Source: Deltaproteobacteria bacterium (GTDB lineage: Bacteria > SAR324 > NAC60-12). From it: DNA of 38,148 nt. Shown piece by piece: positions 23,540 to 31,701 of this stretch. A program made the position numbers and the translations under genes. Every line of letters begins with the position of its first letter. Positions within the stretch are counted from its first letter, which is position 1. The stretch spans positions 1-38,148 of the forward strand of contig NYXK01000137.1 of assembly GCA_002685535.1 (NCBI GenBank). The letters are read 5' to 3'. The notes below the pieces were generated by a model that saw nothing but the letters and a program-made list of their open reading frames with translations, was not told the DNA's origin and searched no databases.

Positions 23540-24451
23540 ATGTCCGCAAACACACTCACTCTGCCCTTCACGACCGTAGACGTGTTCACCACCGTAGCCT
23601 ACTCTGGTAGCCCTCTCTCAATTATAACTCTCCCCTCCTCTTCTCTCACAGCTCATCAACTACAACTCATCGCACGCGAATTCAATCTTTCGGAAGTCGT
23701 TTTCCTACATCCTGAATCATCATCCTCCACCTTTTCAAGACATATTCAGATATTTACGACAGAGAATGAGCTGCCACTTGCAGGCCACCCCGTTATAGGG
23801 ACAGGGCATTATGTGCTCAAGGTTCTGAAATTGGATGCGGTAAAGGACTTCGAGACGAAAGGCGGGAGAATTCCAATTTCCATCGACGAGGGAACGGGGT
23901 TCGTGAAAGCTGTGATCCCACAGGCTTTCAAACAGCACAATGGTGTAACATTTAAGAGTGCATTGAATAAGGAGAACAACATTGTTGTGGCTCTTGTGCC
24001 AGGGATGAATTTCATTCTTGTCCCTCTGCCTTCTCTCTATGCACTTTCCAAAGCTGGTGACGAAGGAAATGGGAGTCTCGCTCAGCAGCCCTTTCAGCCA
24101 GAGCTTTATCTTGGAGAGGAGAACTCAGGCGGCCTCATTGGGACGATGTATTATGTTTTTGCCGGAAAGGAACTGGGAAGAGAAAGATATCGAACGAGAA
24201 TGTTTGCTCATGTAGAGGATAGTGGATCGGGAAGCGCTTGTGCTGCCTTGGGATGCTGGTTGACGCGGCACAGTGACTGTGATGATTGGAGCGAGAGAAG
24301 TTTTGTGTTTGAGCAGGGTGTGGAGATGGGCAGGAGAACTGAAATCTATCTCGATACAGGAGCGAGAGAGGGCCCGAAAGATAGAGAAATTGAAAAAGTT
24401 GTGCTGAGTGGTGGTGTTGTTGCTATCATGGAAGGGAGCTTGAAAATTTGA
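23540..24451 (+). CDS. PhzF-family isomerase-like protein
   Basis: A single exon encodes 303 aa, the usual length for the PhzF/YddE family (diaminopimelate epimerase-like fold). Family landmarks in order are PFTTVDVFTTVAYSGSPLSI (9-28), FNLSEVVFL with Glu52, LAGHPVIGTGH with His83, and VEDSGSGSACAALGCWL with Asp227. These correspond to Glu45, His74 and Asp208 of bacterial PhzF, so the active site appears complete. PhzF isomerises trans-2,3-dihydro-3-hydroxyanthranilate in phenazine synthesis. Fungal relatives are common and mostly uncharacterised, so no phenazine pathway should be inferred. The ATG at 23540 was chosen because similarity begins right after it and its context (acacaATGtcc) is good; the frame is open further upstream. 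The C-rich to G/T-rich codon switch is also visible here, near 23750. Confidence 0.88.
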   Translation: MSANTLTLPFTTVDVFTTVAYSGSPLSIITLPSSSLTAHQLQLIAREFNLSEVVFLHPESSSSTFSRHIQIFTTENELPLAGHPVIGTGHYVLKVLKLDAVKDFETKGGRIPISIDEGTGFVKAVIPQAFKQHNGVTFKSALNKENNIVVALVPGMNFILVPLPSLYALSKAGDEGNGSLAQQPFQPELYLGEENSGGLIGTMYYVFAGKELGRERYRTRMFAHVEDSGSGSACAALGCWLTRHSDCDDWSERSFVFEQGVEMGRRTEIYLDTGAREGPKDREIEKVVLSGGVVAIMEGSLKI

Positions 24452-25840
24452 AAATCATTTTAAGGCAAGCCATACAATATCTTGGTTCAAAAGCGTTCGA
24501 TGTGTATTTATAAGGTCCGGCCGGTGAAACAGGCTTGCAACTGTCTCTAAGGAATAGGGAGAGAGAGAAGTTAAGAGCGATGCTTCATGTATTCTGCGGC
24601 CACCGACCAAATTCCTAACCATTGTTGTCGATTCCCAATTTGTGTCCCGCCAAGACATCGTGGCGCTTGGTTAGTTTGGCAAGAGACTGCACGCCTACGA
24701 ACAGATCTCGCCCTTTTGCGCTGGCACACTGGGTGGACCAGCCCAAGGTTGTCCACCCGTGAGGGTGTCATTTTGTGGCCTAGGATATGAAGCACGAATT
24801 GAAGGCAGCCGTTCGTACGGTTGCCTTAAGCTGATCCTTTGCATGATCGGTCAGGTGTAGGCCATCTGCTATAATTGATTGCATAGCTGCTTCATTGTAA
24901 TCTAATACGAACGCGATGCGTACGAACATAAATAGGGGCTTTATGCCCACCTTAGCAAAAATCAAGTCAGTTTACCTCACGAAATCACAAGGGTTTGACC
25001 CGGAAGTCAGGTGTACGCTAGTATATATGCTTCCTGTTGGTGCGTAGGCTATTACTGGTGGTTTGACGGTAGATGCAAGGCACATATGTCGATCGATGAT
25101 TTGTTGAAGAGTTATTCTATTGATCCAATATGGGGCAGGTCTGCCTTATCTCAAAGCTTACATAATCAGGTGCTAGGCCAATTCCAACACTTCCTCAAAG
25201 AGCAGATTTCGGCTCCCTGAGCGACCTCTTCGTTAATACATGCCACGTTTACTGTCGAACTCAAGGAACCGTGACACACCCCTTTTGCGATCCCGGCACA
25301 GATGGAAGGCTTGAACCCGCAGAGGACTGACGCGGCCGCTGGTCTGGCGCAAAAGGCTGGACGAAAGCTTGTCCAAACGCTGACATTTATTTTGAAAGAA
25401 GGATAGTGTGAATGTCAAATAATGTCTCTATACGCTCATTCCTTTTTCTATCGGCATCGAAACCGTCATTCGATGAATTTTTGCAAAGTTTTTAGGGCCG
25501 GTTCCTTGTTCCTTGTCTGGGACCAATATCTGCTTGGTTATACAGTGTATCAATATAGCTGACCGACATCGGTATGTGATTTGGGAATATCAACCCTGTT
25601 TCTGCGCCTTGCATTAGATGCGCTTGAATGATCAGCTGCGATTCTAATTTGAGTTTCTTTACTATGGCGTTCCACATGATGCTTGACATTAGGTATTGCA
25701 AGTTGTCAGCAAATAGCTAGGAATTTTTGAAGCCCTCCGATTGGATCCTGGGAGCGACAATGACCGACAACTTTACTTGATCAGGTCTAAACTATTAAGG
25801 ATATGAAATGGGGATCTTTTACATGGCATTTCATGTCATG
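24452..25840. other. Intergenic region downstream of the PhzF-like gene
   Basis: No gene is seen. It contains a perfect 8-bp stem with a 12-base loop (GGGTGGAC ... GTCCACCC, 24731-24758). A tRNA-like ggTTCAAgc stretch on the minus strand near 25310 does not form a T-arm. Composition is mixed; it may be old transposon debris, without proof. Confidence 0.45.
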
Positions 25841-26014
25841 GTACGGAAGGTACTTATGGAAGGGGGTTTCAAGTGGGTCTCGCGCACACCATGTAGGCAG
25901 CGAGATTCTAAAGCGAATCAAAAGTGCGGAATATCAGACATGTCCCATAAATTTCCTCTTATAACGCGGCAGAAACATGGGGTGCGCGAGACCCACTTGA
26001 AACCCCTTCCGTAC
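25841..26014. repeat. Hairpin-type inverted repeat, MITE-like
   Basis: The left arm 25858-25893 (ggaagggggtttcaagtggg, then tctcgcgcacaccatg) is the near-exact reverse complement of the right arm 25976-26010. Outer ends are GTACGGAAG at 25841 and CTTCCGTAC at 26006-26014. The arms differ by one extra G and one substitution over about 36 bp. The ~80-bp centre is unrelated. The right end coincides with the start of dispersed repeat copy 3, so both may belong to one composite non-autonomous element. Confidence 0.75.
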
Positions 26015-26160
26015 GCAGTAAGCGACATGCAACTTTCGCATATAGTAGCGAATCAAACGATTTGCAAAATACGCGAAGTTTCAAATTTAGTAAGGGTGCT
26101 AGTCTGTTCTCACCTTTGGACAGCGTTTATACGGAGGATGCGGCCAAAAACGCCAAAACT
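26005..26160 (+). repeat. Dispersed repeat, copy 3
   Basis: It matches copy 1 (22783-22945) over its whole length, starting CCTTCCGTAC. It carries the core catgcaactttcgcatatag and the downstream tacggaggatgcggccaaaa. Most differences are transitions, as expected from deamination or RIP. It lies about 280 bp upstream of the thioesterase start. Confidence 0.75.
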
Positions 26161-26316
26161 CCTCCAAGAAATAATCAAACCTCTATTCTAAATCCGTAGC
26201 GCAATAAAGTAGTCGTATCCATCCTAGCTGAATCGTTTAACAGGGTGCCCACGTATTCGTTGCCATCCACTAGCACCCGTTCACTAAATTTTCACGTCAT
26301 CATAATCACAAACCGA

Positions 26317-26324
26317 ATATAAAT
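26317..26324 (+). promoter_or_regulatory. TATA-like element of the thioesterase gene
   Basis: atataaat lies about 120 bp upstream of the ATG at 26445, in a sequence otherwise lacking such a motif nearby. Assigned on position and sequence only. Confidence 0.4.
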
Positions 26325-26444
26325 CACAGCCTATTGCCACAGAAATTCCTCCATACAATAAATCTGTTGGCAAGTCTTCATCAAACTGCATTAAATTGTG
26401 TTAAGCTCCAATCAGAAGCATAACAATCGATCACAAAGGTTTCA

Positions 26445-27613
26445 ATGGAAGGCTTATCACCATGGGAGAGAGAAGTACAGATAAGGAGTGTCTCTAAGGT
26501 AAAGATATACATCTATTATTTAGAGATCATCCTTCAGTACTCTCGCTAACAGATAACAGGACACATTCAGTAATGAATCTATGCTATGGGATTGGAAAAA
26601 CCGGAAGTTCATCAGTGCTACGCAATTAATGGCCCAGTCTCTCCGAGCAGCAAACGAAACTCTGTCCACACCGGGGAAGTTCATTCTACATGAAATTCAC
26701 ACCAATTTTATACGAGCTGGTTCCTACGAAGTATCTGTATTGTACAAAGTAGAGCGCATTAGTGACGGGAGAGCGTTTGCCAGTCGCGTGGTCAGAGTCG
26801 AGCAGAATAACAAGTTGTTAATGATATGTCTATTGTCTTTCAGGCTTACTGGCGAAAAGAACGGAAGCAGAATCATGAAACATTCGGACAAGTGGAAGAC
26901 ATGCCCTATCGGGCCTCCTGAGGGAGGGCGAGATGATGTTGAACTCATACGGCCTGAACGAGGCTGCAATATCGAAGGGTACGTTCTGCCAAACGTAAAT
27001 CTAGCTCCAGGTACGCGTGCATATTTCTGGTTTCTTACACTAGCAGAATTTTTCTGATGTTACGTTTTCATAGCACTGGCCACGGCTCAGCAACAAACTG
27101 CAATGACTACGCTATCTTCACCGAGCCGAGGGGGTCGTATATCTCCAAATTGGATGAAGATCAGAGGACCGGTGTGTGCTTCTTCTGACGATCGTTTGGT
27201 CCACCTGATGGGTCTTCTGTACGTTTCAGATGTGTTTGTTCTGGATGCAGCGATGCGTTTGAGCAATATGGACTTGGGATTCGCAAAAGTTCCCGGCGCT
27301 GACCTGAAGCCTGACATTAATGTCATGTTAACCCTCAATTCTTCGGTACATATTCATGAGCCACATGGATGGCGCTGCGACCAGTGGTTCTATGTTGAGA
27401 ATGAATGCCCCGTTTCGACGGAAGATGGGAGGTTTCTAACAAATTCGAGTATTTTCACACAAGACGGAAAACTACTCGCTTCCGTCAGACAGGAAGTAAG
27501 AGAAGACTCCCCCTGTTCCTTTCACTCTAGAAGGAAAAGCGATCGTACTAAAGCTGGAATAGGGCTTCTCGATTCTTATGCAGGGTCTTGACAAAGCAAA
27601 GGCCTCGATTTAG
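26445..27613 (+). CDS. Acyl-CoA thioesterase II (TesB)-like protein, four exons
   Basis: The exons are 26445..26498, 26560..27010, 27074..27495 and 27584..27613. The introns are 61, 63 and 88 nt (GTAAAG..CAG, GTACGC..TAG, GTAAGA..CAG), all in phase, giving 318 aa, the usual TesB length. N-terminal hotdog: SATQLMAQSLRAANET, HEIHTNFIRAGS and VLYKVERISDGRAFASR. C-terminal hotdog: LVHLMGLLYVSDVFVLDAA, RCDQWFYVENECP and IFTQDGKLLASVRQEG. Family members hydrolyse acyl-CoA to free acid and CoA, often in peroxisomes; fungal ones also occur in metabolite clusters. In E. coli TesB the catalytic Asp204 lies in IDHSMWFH; here the matching segment is LNSSVHIH, with Asn257 in its place. Gln308 (RQEG) is kept. 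Activity may be altered. The first bases of a Gypsy LTR begin only 35 bp after the stop. Confidence 0.85.
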
Positions 27614-27647
27614 AGCAGGATTTCTCATCTCTTTAAGCCCCGAGGTC

Positions 27648-27866
27648 TGTTACGGTGCTGGGCGGGTACCTAGCCAGCTTATTACCTGACAAGGATGAGT
27701 CACGAGTTGCGTCACATGACAGATTTCCTGTATATAAACTCCCTCTCCCCCCTCTCTCCTTCTCTCTTTAGCTTTAGTTCCTCGTAGATAGGCATTTTAC
27801 TTCTTTCAGGGCTTCAACCTATTTGCTTAGTGTCTCCCCTGAATCCCAAGTATCCGGGCCTTCACA
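27648..27866 (+). repeat. Probable 5' LTR of a Gypsy element
   Basis: It begins TGTTACGG, a common start of fungal Gypsy LTRs, has a TATA box (tgtatataaac, ~27729-27739) followed by a CT-rich stretch, and could end in CA at 27865-27866 before the gag-like frame. The right boundary is a guess, and no matching 3' LTR was found in the window. Confidence 0.5.
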
Positions 27867-28088
27867 TTAACTAAAGCTCTACCTCTTCTCACTTCCTACG
27901 AAGGAAGCCCAAGAACCAGAACCAAGAACCAGAACAAGAACCAAGACCCCCACCGACCGCCAGCTATAGCACCCAGAGGAGAACCCGCAACTGTCGCCGG
28001 ACCCTCGAACTCGAACAATAGTGAGACCATTGTTCCGGAAACACAAGGACTCGCCAATGCTTTGGCGGAGGTTGCCCGGCTAAGAGCT

Positions 28089-29048
28089 ATGATCGAGGCC
28101 CAGAACACACCAGAAACCAGGACCCAGTCCCCAGACCAGAACCGACTCGCCGACATCCTTGAGGCGCTCTCCCGGCGACTCACCAGAGATGAAACCCCAG
28201 TTCACTCTAAGTCAGCTAAGATTCCAGACCCTCCGTTGCTTACGGATGGAACCGAACCAACCTTTGAGAGCTGGAAGCTCCAGAAGAAAGGGAAACAGTG
28301 TGTCAACTCGGACTACTTCCCCTCAAGCGATGCCCGGATGGCATATGTTTTCAGCCGTACTGGTGGAGATGCTCAGAAGCATTTACTCCCGCGATACGCC
28401 GACGACTCTCGGGAAACCTTCCTGTCTGAACAAGAGATGCTTGAGCACTTGCCATCCATCTATGAGGATCCTTTCAAGTCGGCGAATGCCCGGCTTGAGT
28501 ACAGAGGCTTGATGATGAAAGTATCGGAAACCTTTGCTGAGTTTTACACTCGCTTCCTTCACCTCTCCGGCCAGGCCCAGATCCCTCAGGAAGACCTCTT
28601 GCCAGACCTCTTCGATAAACTGACTATTGATTTGCAACGTGCTGCCATTCCGGTTTTCACAACTATCAAGACTCACCAAGGACTCTCTAAGCAATGCCTG
28701 GCCCTCGATCAAGGACTTCGTCGAATCAAGGCTCGATCAGACCGCATCCGGAACCGCAACTCTCTGCCAGGAACCGGGAACCCACCGGTGACTCCCCGTC
28801 CCGCTAGTACTCCCAATTCCAATACTAGTGCTAATTCTCCTGCCGTACGAACTCCCCGCGCTGGAACCCCGGCGACTCCCCGGCCAGTGTACAGTGACGC
28901 CAAGATCCAGGCACTGAGCGACCAAGGAAAGTGCTTCAACTGCCAGCAACCTGGACACTTCTCAAAGGAATGTCCAAAGACGAAAGAGAACACGGTCCAA
29001 GAGGTTGACACGGAAATAGAAAAGAACTCGGGAATAGAGGAACACTAG
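28089..29048 (+). pseudogene. Gypsy gag-like protein with CCHC zinc knuckle
   Basis: The frame is open from upstream of 27900 to TAG at 29046-29048; the first in-frame ATG is at 28089 (MIEAQNTPETR). The central part is a retrotransposon gag domain (PTFESWKLQKKGK ... MAYVFSRTGGDAQKHL ... FAEFYTRFLHLSGQAQ). A Pro/Thr/Asn-rich linker follows, then a CCHC knuckle (CFNCQQPGHFSKEC). Gag forms the particle that packages element RNA. The lack of an ATG at the expected gag start and the loss of pol mark it as a relic. Confidence 0.82.
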
Positions 29049-29769
29049 AGAAAGTCTCTCACGGGTCGCCGGAGATTGACCTGACGGAGGTCGATCTGAG
29101 CCGGCTAATGGGTGGAAAGAGCTTCACTACTCCTTGTATCTTATCTCGCAATGGACATGGAGTTAAGACCACCGCTTTAGCTGACACTGGTGCCAACGCC
29201 TTAACACCCAATGTGCCCAGAAGCTCTCTGAGTTTTTAAACACCCCTCTTGAAACACTGAAAGAGCCAGTCCCTCTCCGAGGGTTCGACGGTCGCGCCGG
29301 AACCCCTATCACTAAGATCTTGCGTTGCAACCTGAATATTAATCAAAGACGGCAATATAACCATCCTTTCCTGGTCACTGACTTGGGGAGCCACGACGTC
29401 ATTTTAGAACGTATCTGGTTGGCATACCTTGATCTCTGGCTTGATGTGCGGAATCGACAACTTCTCTGGCAAGCCTCCCTGCCACCAACTCCGTCTTTTG
29501 TCAAAATAATCACCCGAACTGCCAGGCTAGAACCGGAACACCAGGGAGACCTGGTACGGAGGGATATCGCCTTCTAGCGGGACCTCCGTCTCGATGGCAA
29601 AAGAATACAGATCCTACGCCGACCTCAATCCGGTGAACCACCGGTGGATATTGTCACGGTACAAGATAAAAGTCCTGATTATAACTTTGATCCCAGACCA
29701 AAGTTCCCCCTGTCACCTCCAAGGTCTTTATCAATGCCCGTTGAAATAGATTGTACGCCGCTTAAATAG
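29045..29769 (+). pseudogene. Gypsy protease-region relic with frameshift
   Basis: The region overlaps the gag stop and continues in another frame: EIDLTEVDLSRLMGG, then TTALADTGANA with the aspartic protease motif DTGA (~29183-29197). The frame then shifts near 29200 to TQCAQKLSEFLNTPLETLKE and HDVILERIWLAYLDLWLDV, with a TAG at 29575-29577 and a last TAG at 29767-29769. It corresponds to the retropepsin part of a Gypsy pol; nothing of reverse transcriptase follows. Confidence 0.72.
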
Positions 29770-30087
29770 TGGTCGCGTATTGAGCAGCGTAAGCAGTATC
29801 CACGGCTCAGCCGAATGGCTATCGACATACTCTCTATCCCATCTGAATCAGCAGAGCCAGAAAGGACCTTTTCAGGAGCTCGGCGTACAGCCTCATGGGA
29901 TAGGCTGCGAATTACATGTCAGAATCTTCAGAAGGTGGAACGTATAGGCAACTTGCTGCGTGAAGGGCTGATTATTCCATCTAGCGAGGGGGGATTGGGT
30001 CTAGTATGTGATCCAGGACCTGAGGAGGATGATATGGATATAGATCCAGCGCTTCAAGGTAAATCAGAGTTTGGATCTATGATATAA
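29770..30087 (+). pseudogene. hAT transposase C-terminal fragment
   Basis: Starting WSRIEQRKQYPRLSRMAIDI and continuing LSIPSESAEPERTFSGARRT then SWDRLRITCQNLQKVERI, this is the hAT-family C-terminal dimerisation domain (Dimer_Tnp_hAT) of DNA transposases. The ORF ends with TAA at 30085-30087 after an acidic tail (EEDDMDIDPALQ). The catalytic N-terminal part is absent and the preceding bases belong to a Gypsy element, so this is a fragment only. Confidence 0.85.
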
Positions 30088-30245
30088 CGTCAGTTGATAC
30101 GATACCACTTCTCTATTGCTTTGGCCGTGTCACATGACGTATTATATGAGTACTCGTGATTATATGAGTGTAGTAATAAGGATGCTTGCTTATATGAGTG
30201 CAGTACTCGTGAGCCTAATACTCACGTAGGACTCATATACGCATG
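30088..30245. repeat. Repeats following the hAT fragment, possible 3' end of the element
   Basis: tatatgagt occurs three times (near 30150, 30172 and 30193), and its reverse complement actcatata follows near 30232. agtactcgtga occurs twice. Sub-terminal repeats of this kind are usual near hAT ends, so this probably carries the remaining 3' end. No 8-bp target duplication can be defined because the 5' end is lost. Confidence 0.45.
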
Positions 30246-31694
30246 CATGCTTTTGCATGTCGTCCAAGTCCTTCATCGCGGATCTGGATCGTCACGGAAC
30301 CGTCGCATATTTCTGCCACAAACCCATGGTTCTTGCTGCGCTGCACGAGGCTACAAATACTATATATCCTGCTATATATGGGTGAGAGTTGGAGCTTTCG
30401 CACGTCATACTGAGGTGATTGGACTCTCCAAATGCAGTGAACTATTCAAGTCATCTACGTTCAGACAACCTAGGCGTAAGTGGAGAAGGAAGGGCGAATC
30501 TGGTGGCAGTATTTTTATTTTTTATTTTTAGACTTTTGGTTATGGGAGGCAAGAGGTCCTGTGTGTTTTCAGGCTTTTCATCTGAAGGCAGACTTCCAAT
30601 TGAAAATGAAGAATGGGTTAGTTGTCACTCCTTCTATAACCCCGTTTTTCGATTCTCCTTCCTTATGGGACTGACTGATATCATCTCGGGCAGGACACTG
30701 GGAACGGCTCGTATATTCGAGCAGCTATCGACATGAATTGAGAAAATTCCAGTTTCCGTCGGCACGTTACTTTGCTTGAGCTGCTATCTTTTTCTTCATG
30801 ATCCTCTCACCTGTTCCGAAAAGTTGTAGTTGAACCTGGTTACGTTAATTCAACAGAAGCAAAAATAGAACTGAAGCTGGAATTAAAATCTTCTGCATTG
30901 AACAGCACTGAAGATGTGAACAATCATATTCACAGTATATGTTCTGAATTGGAATGAAAAGAGAGTCCGAGTGCAGTTTGGGACGAACCAGCCCGTTCAT
31001 TCTACCTTGCTATCCTCGATACGATGCCAACAGTGCATTGGTTTAGCAGAGAGAGCGAAACAACAGCATACCAGGAGTACATCAAAGATCTCAACCGGAC
31101 TTTTGAAGGGATGAGCTCAAGGTCCAACCAAGATGTCTAGAGATTATAAGATACTACAGCATATTGAGCGTTCGACAAGCATAGTCGTGTGTGTCTTACC
31201 GTTATTCTTTTGGGCATTGCAGATCTGGACTATCTTCCAATGCCACGAGAGCTATTATTGACGCCTAGGAATAAAATTTGAAGGAGCTCAAGTATCGGTG
31301 CTCCGTGGGTGAATATCCCCTGTATCTTGAAATATGAAGGTCGGCAGAATAGTAGGAGCTCGTTGGAGGCTCTTCATTGTCTTTTCGAACGGCGTGATTT
31401 ACTCGTCTGATGCCAGCAATACCAGTAATTCAACCTCTGTATATTACCCACGTCCATCCTTCCCTGAGAAGGATTTTTGTGCGATTCTTGGAGCCTTTGA
31501 CGATACAAAAGAACATAAACTACTGCTAAACTATTGTGATTGGAAATATTCGAGAGCATGGCAACGATCAGAATAAGGATAGAAAAACTTAAACCAGCTC
31601 TTATCAGCAAAGACCGCTACTTTAAACGGACACTGAATCATGGCTCCCAACTCGTACTAATTATCGCGATATAGCATAAGAATCCAACCTGTTT
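30246..31694. other. Region without a confident gene between hAT relic and multicopper oxidase pseudogene
   Basis: A short open stretch near 30985-31140 reads WDEPARSFYLAILDTMPTVHWFSR and ends in TAG; it looks protein-like but is too short to name. Other ORFs (31334-31576 plus strand, 30419-30736 plus strand) have no motifs. The region may contain remnants of a degraded gene. Confidence 0.4.
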
Positions 31695-31701
31695 CTAAAC
31701 C

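Larger units (their letters stand above)
27648..29769 (+). mobile_element. Truncated Ty3/Gypsy LTR retrotransposon (LTR, gag, protease)
   Basis: A probable 5' LTR is followed by a gag frame with a CCHC knuckle and a protease-like region with DTGAN. Reverse transcriptase, RNase H and integrase are missing. At about 29740-29769 the Gypsy sequence passes straight into a hAT transposase C-terminal fragment, so the element was cut by insertion or rearrangement. It is non-autonomous and probably dead. It lies 35 bp after the thioesterase stop codon and may have replaced the native 3' UTR. Confidence 0.8.

Noticed and set aside
25290-25350. tRNA-like ggTTCAAgc stretch on the minus strand
   Set aside because: The flanking bases do not pair as a T-arm, and no acceptor or anticodon stem is found.
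30985-31140. Protein-like stretch WDEPARSFYLAILDTMPTVHWFSR
   Set aside because: Only about 50 codons and no upstream exon that could be joined with confidence; mentioned in the region note but not called as a gene.
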